This document shows, in pieces, positions 55,207 through 64,000 of a stretch of 64,000 bases of DNA. Each line of letters starts with the position of its first letter. Position 1 is the stretch's first letter. Below the pieces are notes generated by a model. It was not told the origin of the DNA. It ran no database searches and worked only from the letters and a program-made list of their open reading frames with translations. The position numbers and the translations under genes are program-made. The stretch is from Acanthosepion esculentum (taxonomy: Eukaryota; Mollusca; Cephalopoda; Sepiida; Sepiidae). The stretch lies in the NCBI GenBank assembly GCA_964036315.1, contig OZ038478.1:146727758-146791757 (forward strand), written 5' to 3'.

Positions 55207-55384
55207 TTTCACTTATATTACATATGTCGGATTCAAGCTATATTGCACAACATTTAAAGGAGTATCCTTGTTCACATTCATGATTTAAAGAAATATTAAT
55301 TGACAATAAAATTATACTTCACCATGAAAATAAAAAACAAAAACTTTCTTGACGCCTTCCATATAAAAAATACAGCAGTAGGCC
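55207..55384 (+). pseudogene. Penelope-like copy 2, continuation
   Basis: 'ITYVGFKLYCTTFKGVSLFT' repeats 'ITYVGFKLYCTRFKETFLST' of copy 1 (47878-47940), so the SINE units and CA tract interrupt one PLE unit. Confidence 0.65.
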
Positions 55385-56245
55385 TCTGTCGCTCAGGGTT
55401 GATCATGGGTAGCATCCTAGTTTCTGCTTGGCTGCAGCATCGACGTTTGTGACTGTAGAGGCAGATGCAGGAGTGACAATCTCTGTTGCAGAGGTTGCAT
55501 GTGTCTTCTGCCGAAACTGTCACTCTGATTTCTGCGGGCCGCCTTTCCATGGCGATTTGTATCAGCTTTTCCCCCACTAACTTGAGGCTTTTGGTCAGGG
55601 TTCCTCTCCATTTGGGTCGTATGGCTGCCAGGCTCTCCCAGAGCTCTGTGTTGCTGTCCACAGCTTTCATGTCGCGCCTCACGACATCGTGGTACCGCAG
55701 CTGTTGCCACTCGGTGGGTCTCCTTCCAGCGTCCAGATCTTCATACAGGAGGACTTTTGGGGGATGCGGCTGTCTGAAAAACGATGTACGTGTTCAAACC
55801 AACGGAGTCTGTGCTGTCCGAGCAGTATCATCATGCTGGGTAAAACTGCTCAAGACAGCTCCTCACTGTTGGGTACCTTGATTTTCCACGCTATTCCCGG
55901 ATACTTCTCATGTGAAAGGTGTTCAGACAACTTTCCTGACTGGCGTACGTGTTCCAAACTTCGCTGCGATATAGCAGTGTGCTGATAATGTAGGCATTGC
56001 ACACTGACATCTTGGTCTTCACCAACAGCTTGGATTGGTCCACACAAGTTTTGTGTGGGGCGCAAGTGTTGTGGCTGCCTTCCCGATCCTCGTCGATCTC
56101 TGCGTCTAAGGAGAGATTGTCAGCGACGGTGGAGCGAAGGTACTTGAACTGATGGACCGCATCGAGCTCACAGTCATCAATGGTGATGGCTGGTGGTGTT
56201 TCGGTACATTATCCCGGGACTTTTGTCTTTTTCAGGCTGATGGTC
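55385..56245 (-). pseudogene. LINE C-terminus with C2H2-like finger
   Basis: Minus strand: 'QRSLEHVRQSGKLSEHLSHE', 'WKIKVPNSEEL', 'PSMMILLGQHRLRWFEHVHR', 'SRIPQKSSCMKIWTLEGDPP' and 'DTCNLCNRDCHSCICLYSHK'. This order (hydrophobic thumb, LRW.GHV.R, RIPK, ending in a CNxC...H...H finger) is the C-terminal half of RTE/jockey-like LINE proteins. Frameshifts and stops throughout. It interrupts the PLE copy, which resumes at 56246. Confidence 0.65.
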
Positions 56246-56410
56246 AACCCAAAAATTACAACCACGACTAAATATGATTAATTATGAGCATATCAACATC
56301 TTTGTAAAATGTTTATAACAGCAAGGTTTTAAAAGATCGGAATTGTAATTTAAAAAGTAAAATTATAACTGCAATGTTTTAAGTTACCTAAATTATAATT
56401 AAACAATGAT
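56246..56410 (+). pseudogene. Penelope-like copy 2, 3' end
   Basis: 'ATATGATTAATTATGAGCAT' and the following ~100 bp match 48025-48140, the end of PLE copy 1. Confidence 0.6.
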
Positions 56411-56629
56411 ATAAAAATTAAGTTACCTCCCTTAGATAAAGTTAAGTTTTTAATTAACCGAGCACGTTTCAAGCGCGTTTACAAAAAACAAAACAAAAAA
56501 AACAACAAAAAAAAAACAAATTCACAACTATCAGTTATATCATATTTTTTATCTTTCACCCTGGATTTGATTTTGGATGAAATTGAAAGTACTTAGGAAA
56601 AGAAAAGAAATGAAACAAAATACGGCCCC

Positions 56630-56831
<202 letters not shown>

Positions 56832-56834
<3 letters not shown>

Positions 56835-58330
56835 ATCCAGACCTTGGGCTTTGTCGTTTTAATAGAACACACAAAAGAAGAAATCGCATCCAGACCTTAA
56901 ATTGAACTCGTATATTCTACTCGTTACTAAAGATGATGGAAGAATAGTCGGTTCCTTGTATCGCTTTTGAATATACCTAACTACCGTAAATTTCAGTTCA
57001 CAAGTCAGGTTTTCAAGCTTAAAAGATTTTTTAAGACGAGGTGTCGTCTTATATGGTGAGATTAAATGTAAACCTTTACCACCCAATTAACACTCCTAAC
57101 ATTACTTACACACCTCAAGCAGGCTGACACAAATATATTCCACTGAAACTTGTGTTTGGTGAACATATTTGGCTTATTAGTGCAGAAATTGATATAAAAT
57201 AATAAAATAGGAACAGAAATTCAGTATTCTATTAACGCTACAGCACGCAACGCGCCCAACAGCTGATACACTAAGTGTAAACATTGACCGAAGTGCCGTT
57301 TAACTCAACCGGCGATTCATACAACTCGATCTTGGCCATTGATAGCCTGTCGTGTGTTTCGGGGATCAACCTATACGGTAGGTAAAAACTTAACTTAGAA
57401 TATTAAAGTAAAAATCTTGAGATCGACTTGTATGCCGCTATTTACGTTATATTTATACGATTCAGATCAAATCAAGAATAGTGTATTACTGCCATATCTG
57501 AACTGATACTACTCAATTCTCGCTATTCAACCATGACTGAGTTCAAAAGGGATTATGTGGCCTTGTGGGTATTGAAATGTTTTACACCCTGCGACGCCTT
57601 TCCTACAGTCAAAACGTTGCTAACTTTTCACTACATTACTCTGCCAAATGTTCTCATGAGTTACAAAACCTTAATTCGATATGTTGTGACCTTTACAGTT
57701 TGGACTAGCCATGTCATGTTTACGATGTTTACAAATGATGTCCCTCCGTGTTCATTTAGTAAGGAGTAAGTATCATTTAGAAGGCTTTTTCCTAGAACTG
57801 TTACTTTGTGCGACAGAATCCCGTGAGTATGCTTCCCATATCATTGGGATCTTCTTCAAATCTAGAGCCAACCGTTATTTATACTATTTGATTCTCTTGA
57901 TCACTTTCTGCATCATATTTCCCTTCCTTTGCAGCAAGCTAATTCAGTAACACTCTACCTTGAGTGGGTCTTCGGCCTTGTATTGGGTGAAAACATTTTT
58001 AAAAAGGACAGGTTTTTATAGAAAGGTAATTACTTTCTTCGTTCTCTTGAATAAAAGACAATGAGAAAATGTTAAACGAATATCATCGACAGGGGAAAGG
58101 CTGTTGGTAATGTAGAGGTGTGGTAATAGGACAAGAAGATTTCGAAGATGAAGAAGAAATGAAGTGAAACTGACATGACAAAGAAGAACGATGTGTAGGA
58201 TATTCTTGATAAGCTTCAATCTTTTATAACAGTTTGTGACGCATATAAGCTCTCAGCAGCACCTTTAACAGAAACAGCTTTTATTTTTTCTTGACATTTT
58301 TTGTATTTAATTCACTTTTTCTCATTCTAA
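56832..58330. other. No recognisable gene
   Basis: Unique-looking sequence, a little GC-richer at 57230-57370. The longest frames (57533-57769, 57711-57950) show no motif. 'ACGGTAGGTAAAAAC' at 57375 looks like a splice donor but nothing supports an exon. Confidence 0.4.
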
Positions 58331-58745
58331 TTTCTTGAATTTTCATATTTTTTTATGTTTCTTGTCTTTTCGGATATCTGTCCTTTTACCTTTATTCTTA
58401 ATTTTTTTCGTTCATTTTTTTGTGTGTTTGTTGCATTCTTTCTTACATGTCTATTTATGGATATTCCTTTCTTTTTCCTTAATTTCTATTTTCTTTCAGT
58501 TTTCCCCTCATTTTTCTTCATTCTTTCTTTCTTTTTTTCTTCTATATACGGATATTTCTCTTTTTCCCTTAATTTTTGTCTTTTTTTTTCTTTTTTCTTT
58601 TTTCTTTATTCCTACATATGAATATTTTTTCCTTTTTTCATTCATTTTTTGTTTTCTTTCTGTTTTTCCCTACATTCTTTTTTCTTTCTTTTATTTCTAC
58701 ATACGGATATTTCTGTCGTTTTCCATCACACTTTGTTTTCTAGAA
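58331..58745. repeat. T-rich degenerate tandem repeat
   Basis: T/C-rich strand with a recurring ATACGGATATTTCT-like motif at about 58365, 58452, 58543, 58616 and 58692, spaced 75-100 bp, with TTTTCTTTCTTTTT filler. Open frames here only read as phenylalanine-rich low complexity. Confidence 0.65.
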
Positions 58746-59009
58746 TAAGCGGGCTTTGAATTGTTTCTTTTGAACATATCAACGATGAATTCTTAAAAAA
58801 TACACTCTTGCGTTCAAAATAGATGCGTGTAGCCGGCAATTTAAATTTTGATTTTTCCCAACCGACACACAATTATTCATTCTTTTGTATATTTGCACTT
58901 ATTTTAACCTGTCCGCTTATTCGACTCACCCTGTTTTTTTTGTGTGTTTTTTTTTTCGAAAATAATGTCCTTTTATTGAAACCTACCTTTCTATTCTGGA
59001 CTTAGAAGT

Positions 59010-59155
59010 ATATATTAAAAGGAAAATGTTAGTGGCGATCAGAAAGAGACAGCTGACATTTTGAGAGACATAATGAGGAAATATGGCTTGACAAATTTAA
59101 CACACATAGGGCTTATCAACACAGTCTAGGGGAGTACACAATAGCCAAGTGAACA
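59010..59155 (+). pseudogene. RTE-like LINE 3' tail (plus)
   Basis: 'KRQLTF' and 'RDIMRKYGLTNLTHIG' are the degenerate end of an RTE-like LINE protein (consensus R.QL.F.GHIMRK.GLE.L...G). It passes into an (AAT)n-type tail. Confidence 0.45.
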
Positions 59156-59207
59156 CAATAATAATAAGAATAATAGTAATAAGAATGGTGAGGAAATAAT
59201 AATGATG

Positions 59208-59271
<64 letters not shown>

Positions 59272-59282
59272 TAATAGTAATA

Positions 59283-59327
<45 letters not shown>

Positions 59328-59330
59328 CTG
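59155..59330. repeat. (AAT)n meeting (ATT)n
   Basis: AAT repeats (59155-59285) pass into TTA/ATT repeats (59286-59327), giving a near-palindromic microsatellite between two LINE tails that point at each other. Confidence 0.95.
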
Positions 59331-59715
59331 AGCCTTCAAAATGAGAACGATGATGGCACTCAGCTGTTTCCTGTCCTGTGTAACCCTTATTCTGCCAACA
59401 GCCTACCCGAGATAGGTATTTAGGTTAGGCATTGTTTCCTTAAATCCCTCTTGTTCCTAACCTGTCCTGTGAGTTTCCAAGCCCAAGAAATTTCAGCTGT
59501 CTCGAATGTTAAGCATCAGTTTCCTTTTTGTTTTCATTTTATCTAAATCTCCGTCGTTGCTCACATGTTAGGCTCATGATATTCTCAGTATCCTCCTGCT
59601 AAGCCACATTTCTGTTACTTCCATTCCTTTCTTCATCTTTGAAGAGATTGTCCAGTATTCACTGTCATATATGAGGAGTGTTATTACGTAGCACTTGAGT
59701 ACTCTTTTCTGTGTA
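59331..59715 (-). pseudogene. RTE-like LINE 3' tail (minus)
   Basis: Minus strand: 'YDSEYWTISSKMKKGMEVTE', 'MWLSRRILRIS', 'LAEQGYTGQETAECHHRSH' can be followed through frameshifts. This is the usual RTE/BovB-like C-terminus, with its trinucleotide repeat tail at the lower coordinate. Confidence 0.6.
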
Positions 59716-61500
59716 TCCAGATACTAAATACGTTTTACGCTAATAAAAAATAAAGCTTTTTTTTTGTCTGAATTTTTTATTTTAATAACTATCGTAATTA
59801 AAATTATATACACTACGACTAAAATCCCCATCTTGCTCTCCATTTGGCATAATTCAAAAAATAATCATTTTGAAATCAGCATAAATGCATCTCGAGCGAT
59901 AATTACTTTTACTGTAGAGGTTTTGCCGTCTTTTCCATAAAATAAAGCTGTTGCACGGAATTTGGCACAAAATATCACTTTTCGATTTGCAAAATACCGG
60001 AAGTCGCCTGGAGATATTTGCATATTAGATTGCGCTGACAGATCTTGGTGATACGATGTCTTGCCAAGGGTCTCTGCACGAAACTTCAGGAATGGATAAA
60101 CATATTTTTATATGTAAAGCGATGATGATCATTGGCAACTCACTGTCGGCTTAGTAACACAGGAAGTCTTAATCTGTTCAAGCATGCGCATTAACTGTGT
60201 TGTAAAAGTGAAATAGTTTTAAATGAAGGCAAAAAAGCTGATATTTGTTTATCAAATTTATTTGATTTTAACTTCAAGGAAAAAGACTTTTAGAAAACAT
60301 GATGTAGAATATCCGACGAAATGTAGGATTCTTTAAAATATGTAATGATTGAATTATCAAAGATATAAAAGCAGATTTGAATAATATCTTTTTCTGACGA
60401 TGACACCTTATTTTAAATTCATATTAACTATAAATATAGGATATATATAGTAAGAATCATTAAGAATCCTACATTTTATAAGTGAAAAAAGGAGCAATAC
60501 TAGTGGGTCTTCGCACAACGATGTTGTAGCGCCCCACCCCGTTCGCGTTCATGTAATTAACGAATAAGTTACAACTATGAATTTTTCATCACTCCATTTT
60601 TAACTGAATGATTGGATCATTTTTTAATGCGTTTACATGATCAAAGCCTCGTAATCCTAATGTGTTCTTAAGTTATGTGACAACATTAAGTATTTTCCAT
60701 TGCCAGAAATATTGATGCCGTTTTTATCGAAACAATATTTTCGCATTTTTCTTTTGGTTTATACACTTGACGAATGTTAAAGGAATGTAAAACAATGGCG
60801 AGATTATCCATTTCCACACAGGAAATACTTGGCATTCACTGGCCAAACAGACAGTGATATTGATGGTAGAAATTTATAAGATTACTTTCTTAAAACAGGA
60901 GTGTAGATTTCTCAAGTGCACTAACTGGAATCACTCTTTCTAATACTGATGGGTGATTCTTTTCTAAGTTTTCCTTTAAGATAGTGTGGAAAGTCAACAT
61001 TTTGATCATATGATTATTTTCCGTTTTATTTACATGGGCTACCCGTTTTAGGTGTTAGAAGTCTTCAAGTGATGTGTTTTATTGTTATTTGGTGGAGTTA
61101 TTTATGATTCGGTAGCGCCAGTATATCTGATGAAGGTTTGGCTTCTGTAAGAACTAGAAGAATTATTCGTTTGGAGCCATGTTTAATAATTAATCTGGGA
61201 AAAGGGTTGTATATAGTTGATCGCTTAATCATTTCTGAATGAGTTTGACGCTATGCATGGCATCTACATGGGATTCCGATCTGACGAGGCATTTTAGGAG
61301 CATAGTCGAAACATTGTATTAACAACACGAAGGAGTTTCATTATCAAAACAAAATTTGGAATTTTATTTTACGCATGCAATAAATAAATAAATAAAACAC
61401 TTTCAAACTTTATGCAAATAAACACATCCGCGGTGTACATATCGACTCCAACACACCGGTTTCTCGGTTTGAAGTAATTTCTTCGCAGGTGTCCCGTCTT
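59716..61500. other. No recognisable feature
   Basis: AT-rich, with short GC-richer islands (60000-60060, 60515-60545). 60325-60340 and 60460-60475 carry a short ATGTAGGATTCTT / AAGAATCCTACAT inverted pair. Nothing else seen. Confidence 0.4.
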
Positions 61501-61534
61501 CTCTTAGAATCTTCCGAATAAGCATTGTCTCATT

Positions 61535-61885
61535 TCTCTTTCCATAACATAGCAAAATAACGTCTCATTTTCTCTTTCCTTAACATAGCAAAATAGCGTC
61601 TCATTTTCTCTTTCCTTAACATAGCAAAATAACGTCTCATTTTCTCTTTCCTTAACATAGCAAAATAACGTCTCATTTTCTCTTTCCTTAACATAGCAAA
61701 ATAACGTCTCATTTTCTCTTTCCTTAACATAGCAAAATAACGTCTCATTTTCTCTTTCCTTAACATAGCAAAATAACGTCTCATTTTCTCTTTCCTTAAC
61801 ATAGCAAAATAACGTCTCATTTTCTCTTTCCTTAACATAGCAAAATAACGTCTCATTTTCTCTTTCCTTAACATAGCAAAATAAC
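61535..61885. repeat. 36-bp minisatellite, ~10 near-identical copies
   Basis: Unit CGTCTCATTTTCTCTTTCCT + TAACATAGCAAAATAA, with almost no divergence between copies. Because 36 is divisible by three, two minus-strand frames stay open, coding 12-residue repeats ('ENETLFCYVKER' and 'MLRKEKMRRYFA'). Confidence 0.95.
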
Positions 61886-62300
61886 GTTGTAATCAACCGC
61901 CACTCAAGTGCTTAGTGCACATAATGATGCCACTCCTGCTCCAAGGAAGGAAAGAAGGGGACGAAAGAAAAAGATTGATGATAAAACTGGCAGGCTAATC
62001 AAGAGAGAAGTTGCGAAGAATAGAACTATAACTAACCAAGAAATTGTAGCCAGTTTAAGCGAAGAGCAATGTGTTAATCTTGCCTCTTCAACAGTTCGTC
62101 GGCGGCTGTTAGAACAATGTCACAAATCTTGTACACGAAGATTTAAACCGCTAATAAGCAAATCCAACAAAGCCAAGAGACTTGAATGGGCTCACTATAT
62201 CAACAATTTCACCGTAGAAGACTGGAAGAATGTTCTGTTCTCCGATGAAACGAAGGTTGAGCTAAATTCAAAGGATAAGGTGAGTCACTTTCATCGAACA
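61886..62300 (+). pseudogene. Tc1-like transposase fragment
   Basis: Open frame from 61908: 'RKERRGRKKKIDDKTGRLIK', 'NRTITNQEIVASLSEE', 'ASSTVRRRLLEQCHKSCTRR', 'KAKRLEWAHYINNFTVEDWK' and 'NVLFSDETKVELNSKDK'. This gives the second helix-turn-helix and the first catalytic aspartate (SDET) of the Tc1-type DDE domain. Just after, the frame runs into unrelated LINE sequence, so the last two catalytic residues are missing. The N-terminus is replaced by the minisatellite. Confidence 0.75.
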
Positions 62301-62400
62301 GCACTGTATGCAAGGAGTTAACATTTCCAGGACACATAATAATGAAAGATTGATGGAAAACTTGGCACTCATAAGAGACTGTGAAATCAAGAAGAACAAA
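62301..62400 (+). pseudogene. RTE-like LINE sliver
   Basis: 'LTFPGHIIMKD' and, in the next frame, 'MENLALIRDCEIKKNKR' resemble the end of RTE-like proteins (L.F.GHIMRK..LE.L.L.G.I...R.R). Very short. Confidence 0.35.
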
Positions 62401-62720
62401 AGGAGACATTTGTGGGTATCGGAGTGGAAGATAACGGTTAACTCGAGCCTTGAACAAGTTAAGATTGTAGTGATCGGGAAAGCATTTTGTTGGCAATCAG
62501 TTCCATAGGGCAGGGGTTCGCGGGAAGAAGCTGCTCGACTGGAACTTACTTCTCACCGATAGAATACGGAGGGAATGTGGATGGTTTGCCACTATGTGAG
62601 TGACTTGGCGTGTTCTTCCGGGATCAGGGAATGCAATCCGTCTGAGAGGTTTCTGGTAGAATAGGAAGAGGTGTGGAAGATAACGGTTAAATTGATGTTG
62701 AAAACTTCTTATATATCAGG
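62401..62720 (-). pseudogene. Jockey-type LINE C-terminal fragment
   Basis: Minus strand: 'FQSSSFFPRTPALWN' then 'LPTKCFPDHYNLNLFKARVN' and 'RYLPL', the 'R..LWNSLP..CFP..YNL..FK..VN' ending seen in the intact LINE at 43480-43580 but from a diverged relative. One stop lies in the motif. Confidence 0.65.
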
Positions 62721-63011
62721 TCTCTTGTTTTATTTTTCTCTTTGTTGGATTCAGCTTCCTTCAAAACTTTCAACGTTTCCATTTCCGTTTAAGTCTAAAT
62801 ATTTACTTACTTTTTTTTCCCGAAACACATGACCAAAGACAAACGCAAAGCTATGAGCATTCGTAAAATGCACTCATCTATACAGAAAGAGGAATTTAGT
62901 CCAGAAAGTTATACAGATAGGTCATGACATTGAGCATACATAGACATAGCCATTAATTTACGAATTTATATGCAAGGACACTGTGAAATTATATTCGTAA
63001 TTCATACATCA

Positions 63012-63017
<6 letters not shown>

Positions 63018-63090
<73 letters not shown>

Positions 63091-63098
63091 ATGTATGT
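63018..63098. repeat. (TA)n(TG)n microsatellite
   Basis: TA run then TG run with TATG end. Confidence 0.95.
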
Positions 63099-63249
63099 AT
63101 TCAACATGTATATAGAACCAACACAAATATAGATTCAACACCATCACTTGATAAGGCACCAGAAGTGTTGCAACAAAATGGCTATTTTTGTAGTGATTTT
63201 ATAACATATTTATGTTATAATATTCGAATAAATTATATATATATATATA

Positions 63250-63307
63250 TTAAGACTTTTTTATGTTTATACGTTCTTTTTATAGATAAAACATAAAAAA
63301 GTCTTAA
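63250..63307. repeat. Perfect 19-bp inverted repeat (hairpin)
   Basis: TTAAGACTTTTTTATGTTT (63250-63268) is the exact reverse complement of AAACATAAAAAAGTCTTAA (63289-63307), with a 20-nt loop. It follows a short TA run. Confidence 0.85.
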
Positions 63308-63333
63308 AATAATTGTTGGACTTTGTCCATTTT

Positions 63334-63351
63334 ACACACACACGCGCGCAT

Positions 63352-63397
<46 letters not shown>
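63334..63397. repeat. (CA)n(TA)n microsatellite
   Basis: CA run with CGCGCG interruption followed by TA. Confidence 0.95.
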
Positions 63398-63589
63398 GGT
63401 GTAACAGCAAAATTTTCAAATTGTGTAATAGCGAGATTGTCAAATTGTTAGATTAAACTTTGAACCGATGTATCTTAGAAATGATTAAAGATATCTTACT
63501 GGAATTATCCGAGTTTTTTTTATAAAACTATTGGACTCTTCTTTAAAGAATAAGAATATATTTAGATCTAAGTTGAAAGGATGATCCCT

Positions 63590-63810
63590 TTCCCTGTTGT
63601 GACCTCCTGATCCAGATTCTCCTTCTACTGCTTCCTCTAATTTAAACTTGTTTACCGTTCTCTTGATAGTTCTTGAACGGACTTTGAAGATGGAAGATTG
63701 AGTATGAATGTTGGTAGCATTATTGAAGGCCTGAATTATCTTTTTCCTCTTAACATTGCACAGTTGGGAAGATATAGTGAGACGGAAAACAAACGAGTTT
63801 AACCTGTTCT
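63590..63810 (-). pseudogene. Possible transposase helix-turn-helix fragment
   Basis: Minus strand: 'KRKKIIQAFNNATNIHTQSS', 'IFKVRSRTIKRTVNKFKLEE' and 'AVEGESGSGGHN'. The pattern (KR..II.A...G..I......F.V...T.....KY...G.V....RGG) resembles the N-terminal helix-turn-helix of DDE transposases related to Tc1/pogo. No catalytic domain is present. Confidence 0.35.
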
Positions 63811-64000
63811 CTTTCTAGCTGAATAACTTAAAGGGTTTTCAGTGATTCTTACGACAAATGGTGTCAAGATAGCTAAACATCTTATCAGAAAAAATGAAAA
63901 AAAAGAAAGTCAATAAGATTAGCATAACTTTAGATATTAAGCATCTTGTGGGATGGACAATTATCCCATGTTGTTACACGTTTTGGACATTTTTTTTCAT

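Noticed and set aside
57533..57950. Two overlapping hypothetical genes
   Set aside because: Short, Phe/Thr/Tyr-rich frames in AT-rich DNA without motifs or codon pattern.
58355..58748. Multi-pass membrane protein (Phe-rich frame)
   Set aside because: A T-rich tandem repeat translated; hydrophobicity comes only from poly-T codons.
59097..59423. Ile- and Tyr-rich frames on both strands
   Set aside because: Translations of the (AAT)n/(ATT)n microsatellite.
61504..61896. 130-codon repeat protein with 12-residue units
   Set aside because: A 36-bp array with no stop keeps frames open automatically; a second minus-strand frame is equally open, and there is no start context or domain outside the array.

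Overview
This 64 kb window looks like repeat-dominated DNA from an invertebrate animal. I infer a lophotrochozoan, most likely a mollusc and possibly a cephalopod, from the mix of long (TA)n tracts, several Penelope-like elements (PLEs) with GIY-YIG endonuclease, RTE/jockey-type LINEs, R2-type fragments, K02A2.6-type Gypsy elements, Tc1-like transposases and tRNA- and 5S-derived repeats. That placement is pattern recognition, not a search result. I recognise no host protein-coding gene. Almost every coding signal belongs to a mobile element, and all but one are broken.

Layout. 1-485: near-identical second copy of an R2-type fragment. 870-5215: a tandem satellite of about 26 units with a period near 176 bp; most units carry a consensus splice donor and an acceptor-like tract. 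5482-7421: R2-type element on the minus strand with the RT core deleted. 7780-9605: a transposon-associated pseudogene plus a ~690 bp repeat; the same pair recurs inverted at 26575-29810. Between those arms lie Gypsy A (9640-13960), a degenerate minisatellite, a LINE remnant, a minus-strand PLE (15960-19690) split by a Tx1/L1-like insertion (16835-18663), a solo PLE terminal repeat with a hammerhead ribozyme (20434-20490), and Gypsy B (20757-26050), itself split by a 2.8 kb AT-rich block and by LTR-like DNA.

31294-31360 holds a 5S rRNA-derived fragment. 33361-36750 is Gypsy C (minus), cut in its gag region by a minus-strand LINE (36757-39703). Head-to-head with that LINE is a plus-strand copy of the same family with an uninterrupted 997-codon reading frame carrying AP-endonuclease and RT domains (40596-43589), the only apparently intact gene in the window. 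Its poly(A) tail abuts an inverted 5' fragment of the same family (43798-44640).

46024-48095: Tc1 and Penelope fragments. 48550-52317: a nearly complete second-lineage PLE with direct terminal repeats (pLTRs), each holding a type I hammerhead ribozyme with an intact core, plus a third inverted, mutated copy. 52380-56410: SINEs, PLE pieces and an RTE-like tail. 58331-63810: T-rich repeats, two RTE tails meeting at an (AAT)n/(ATT)n junction, a 36-bp minisatellite, a Tc1 transposase fragment and LINE tails.

The strongest functional RNA signal is the hammerhead set at 20434-20490, 48885-48944 and 52166-52225: the catalytic core is invariant, and one stem I pair is A-U, G-U and G-C in the three copies. 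The most puzzling structure is the splice-signal satellite.
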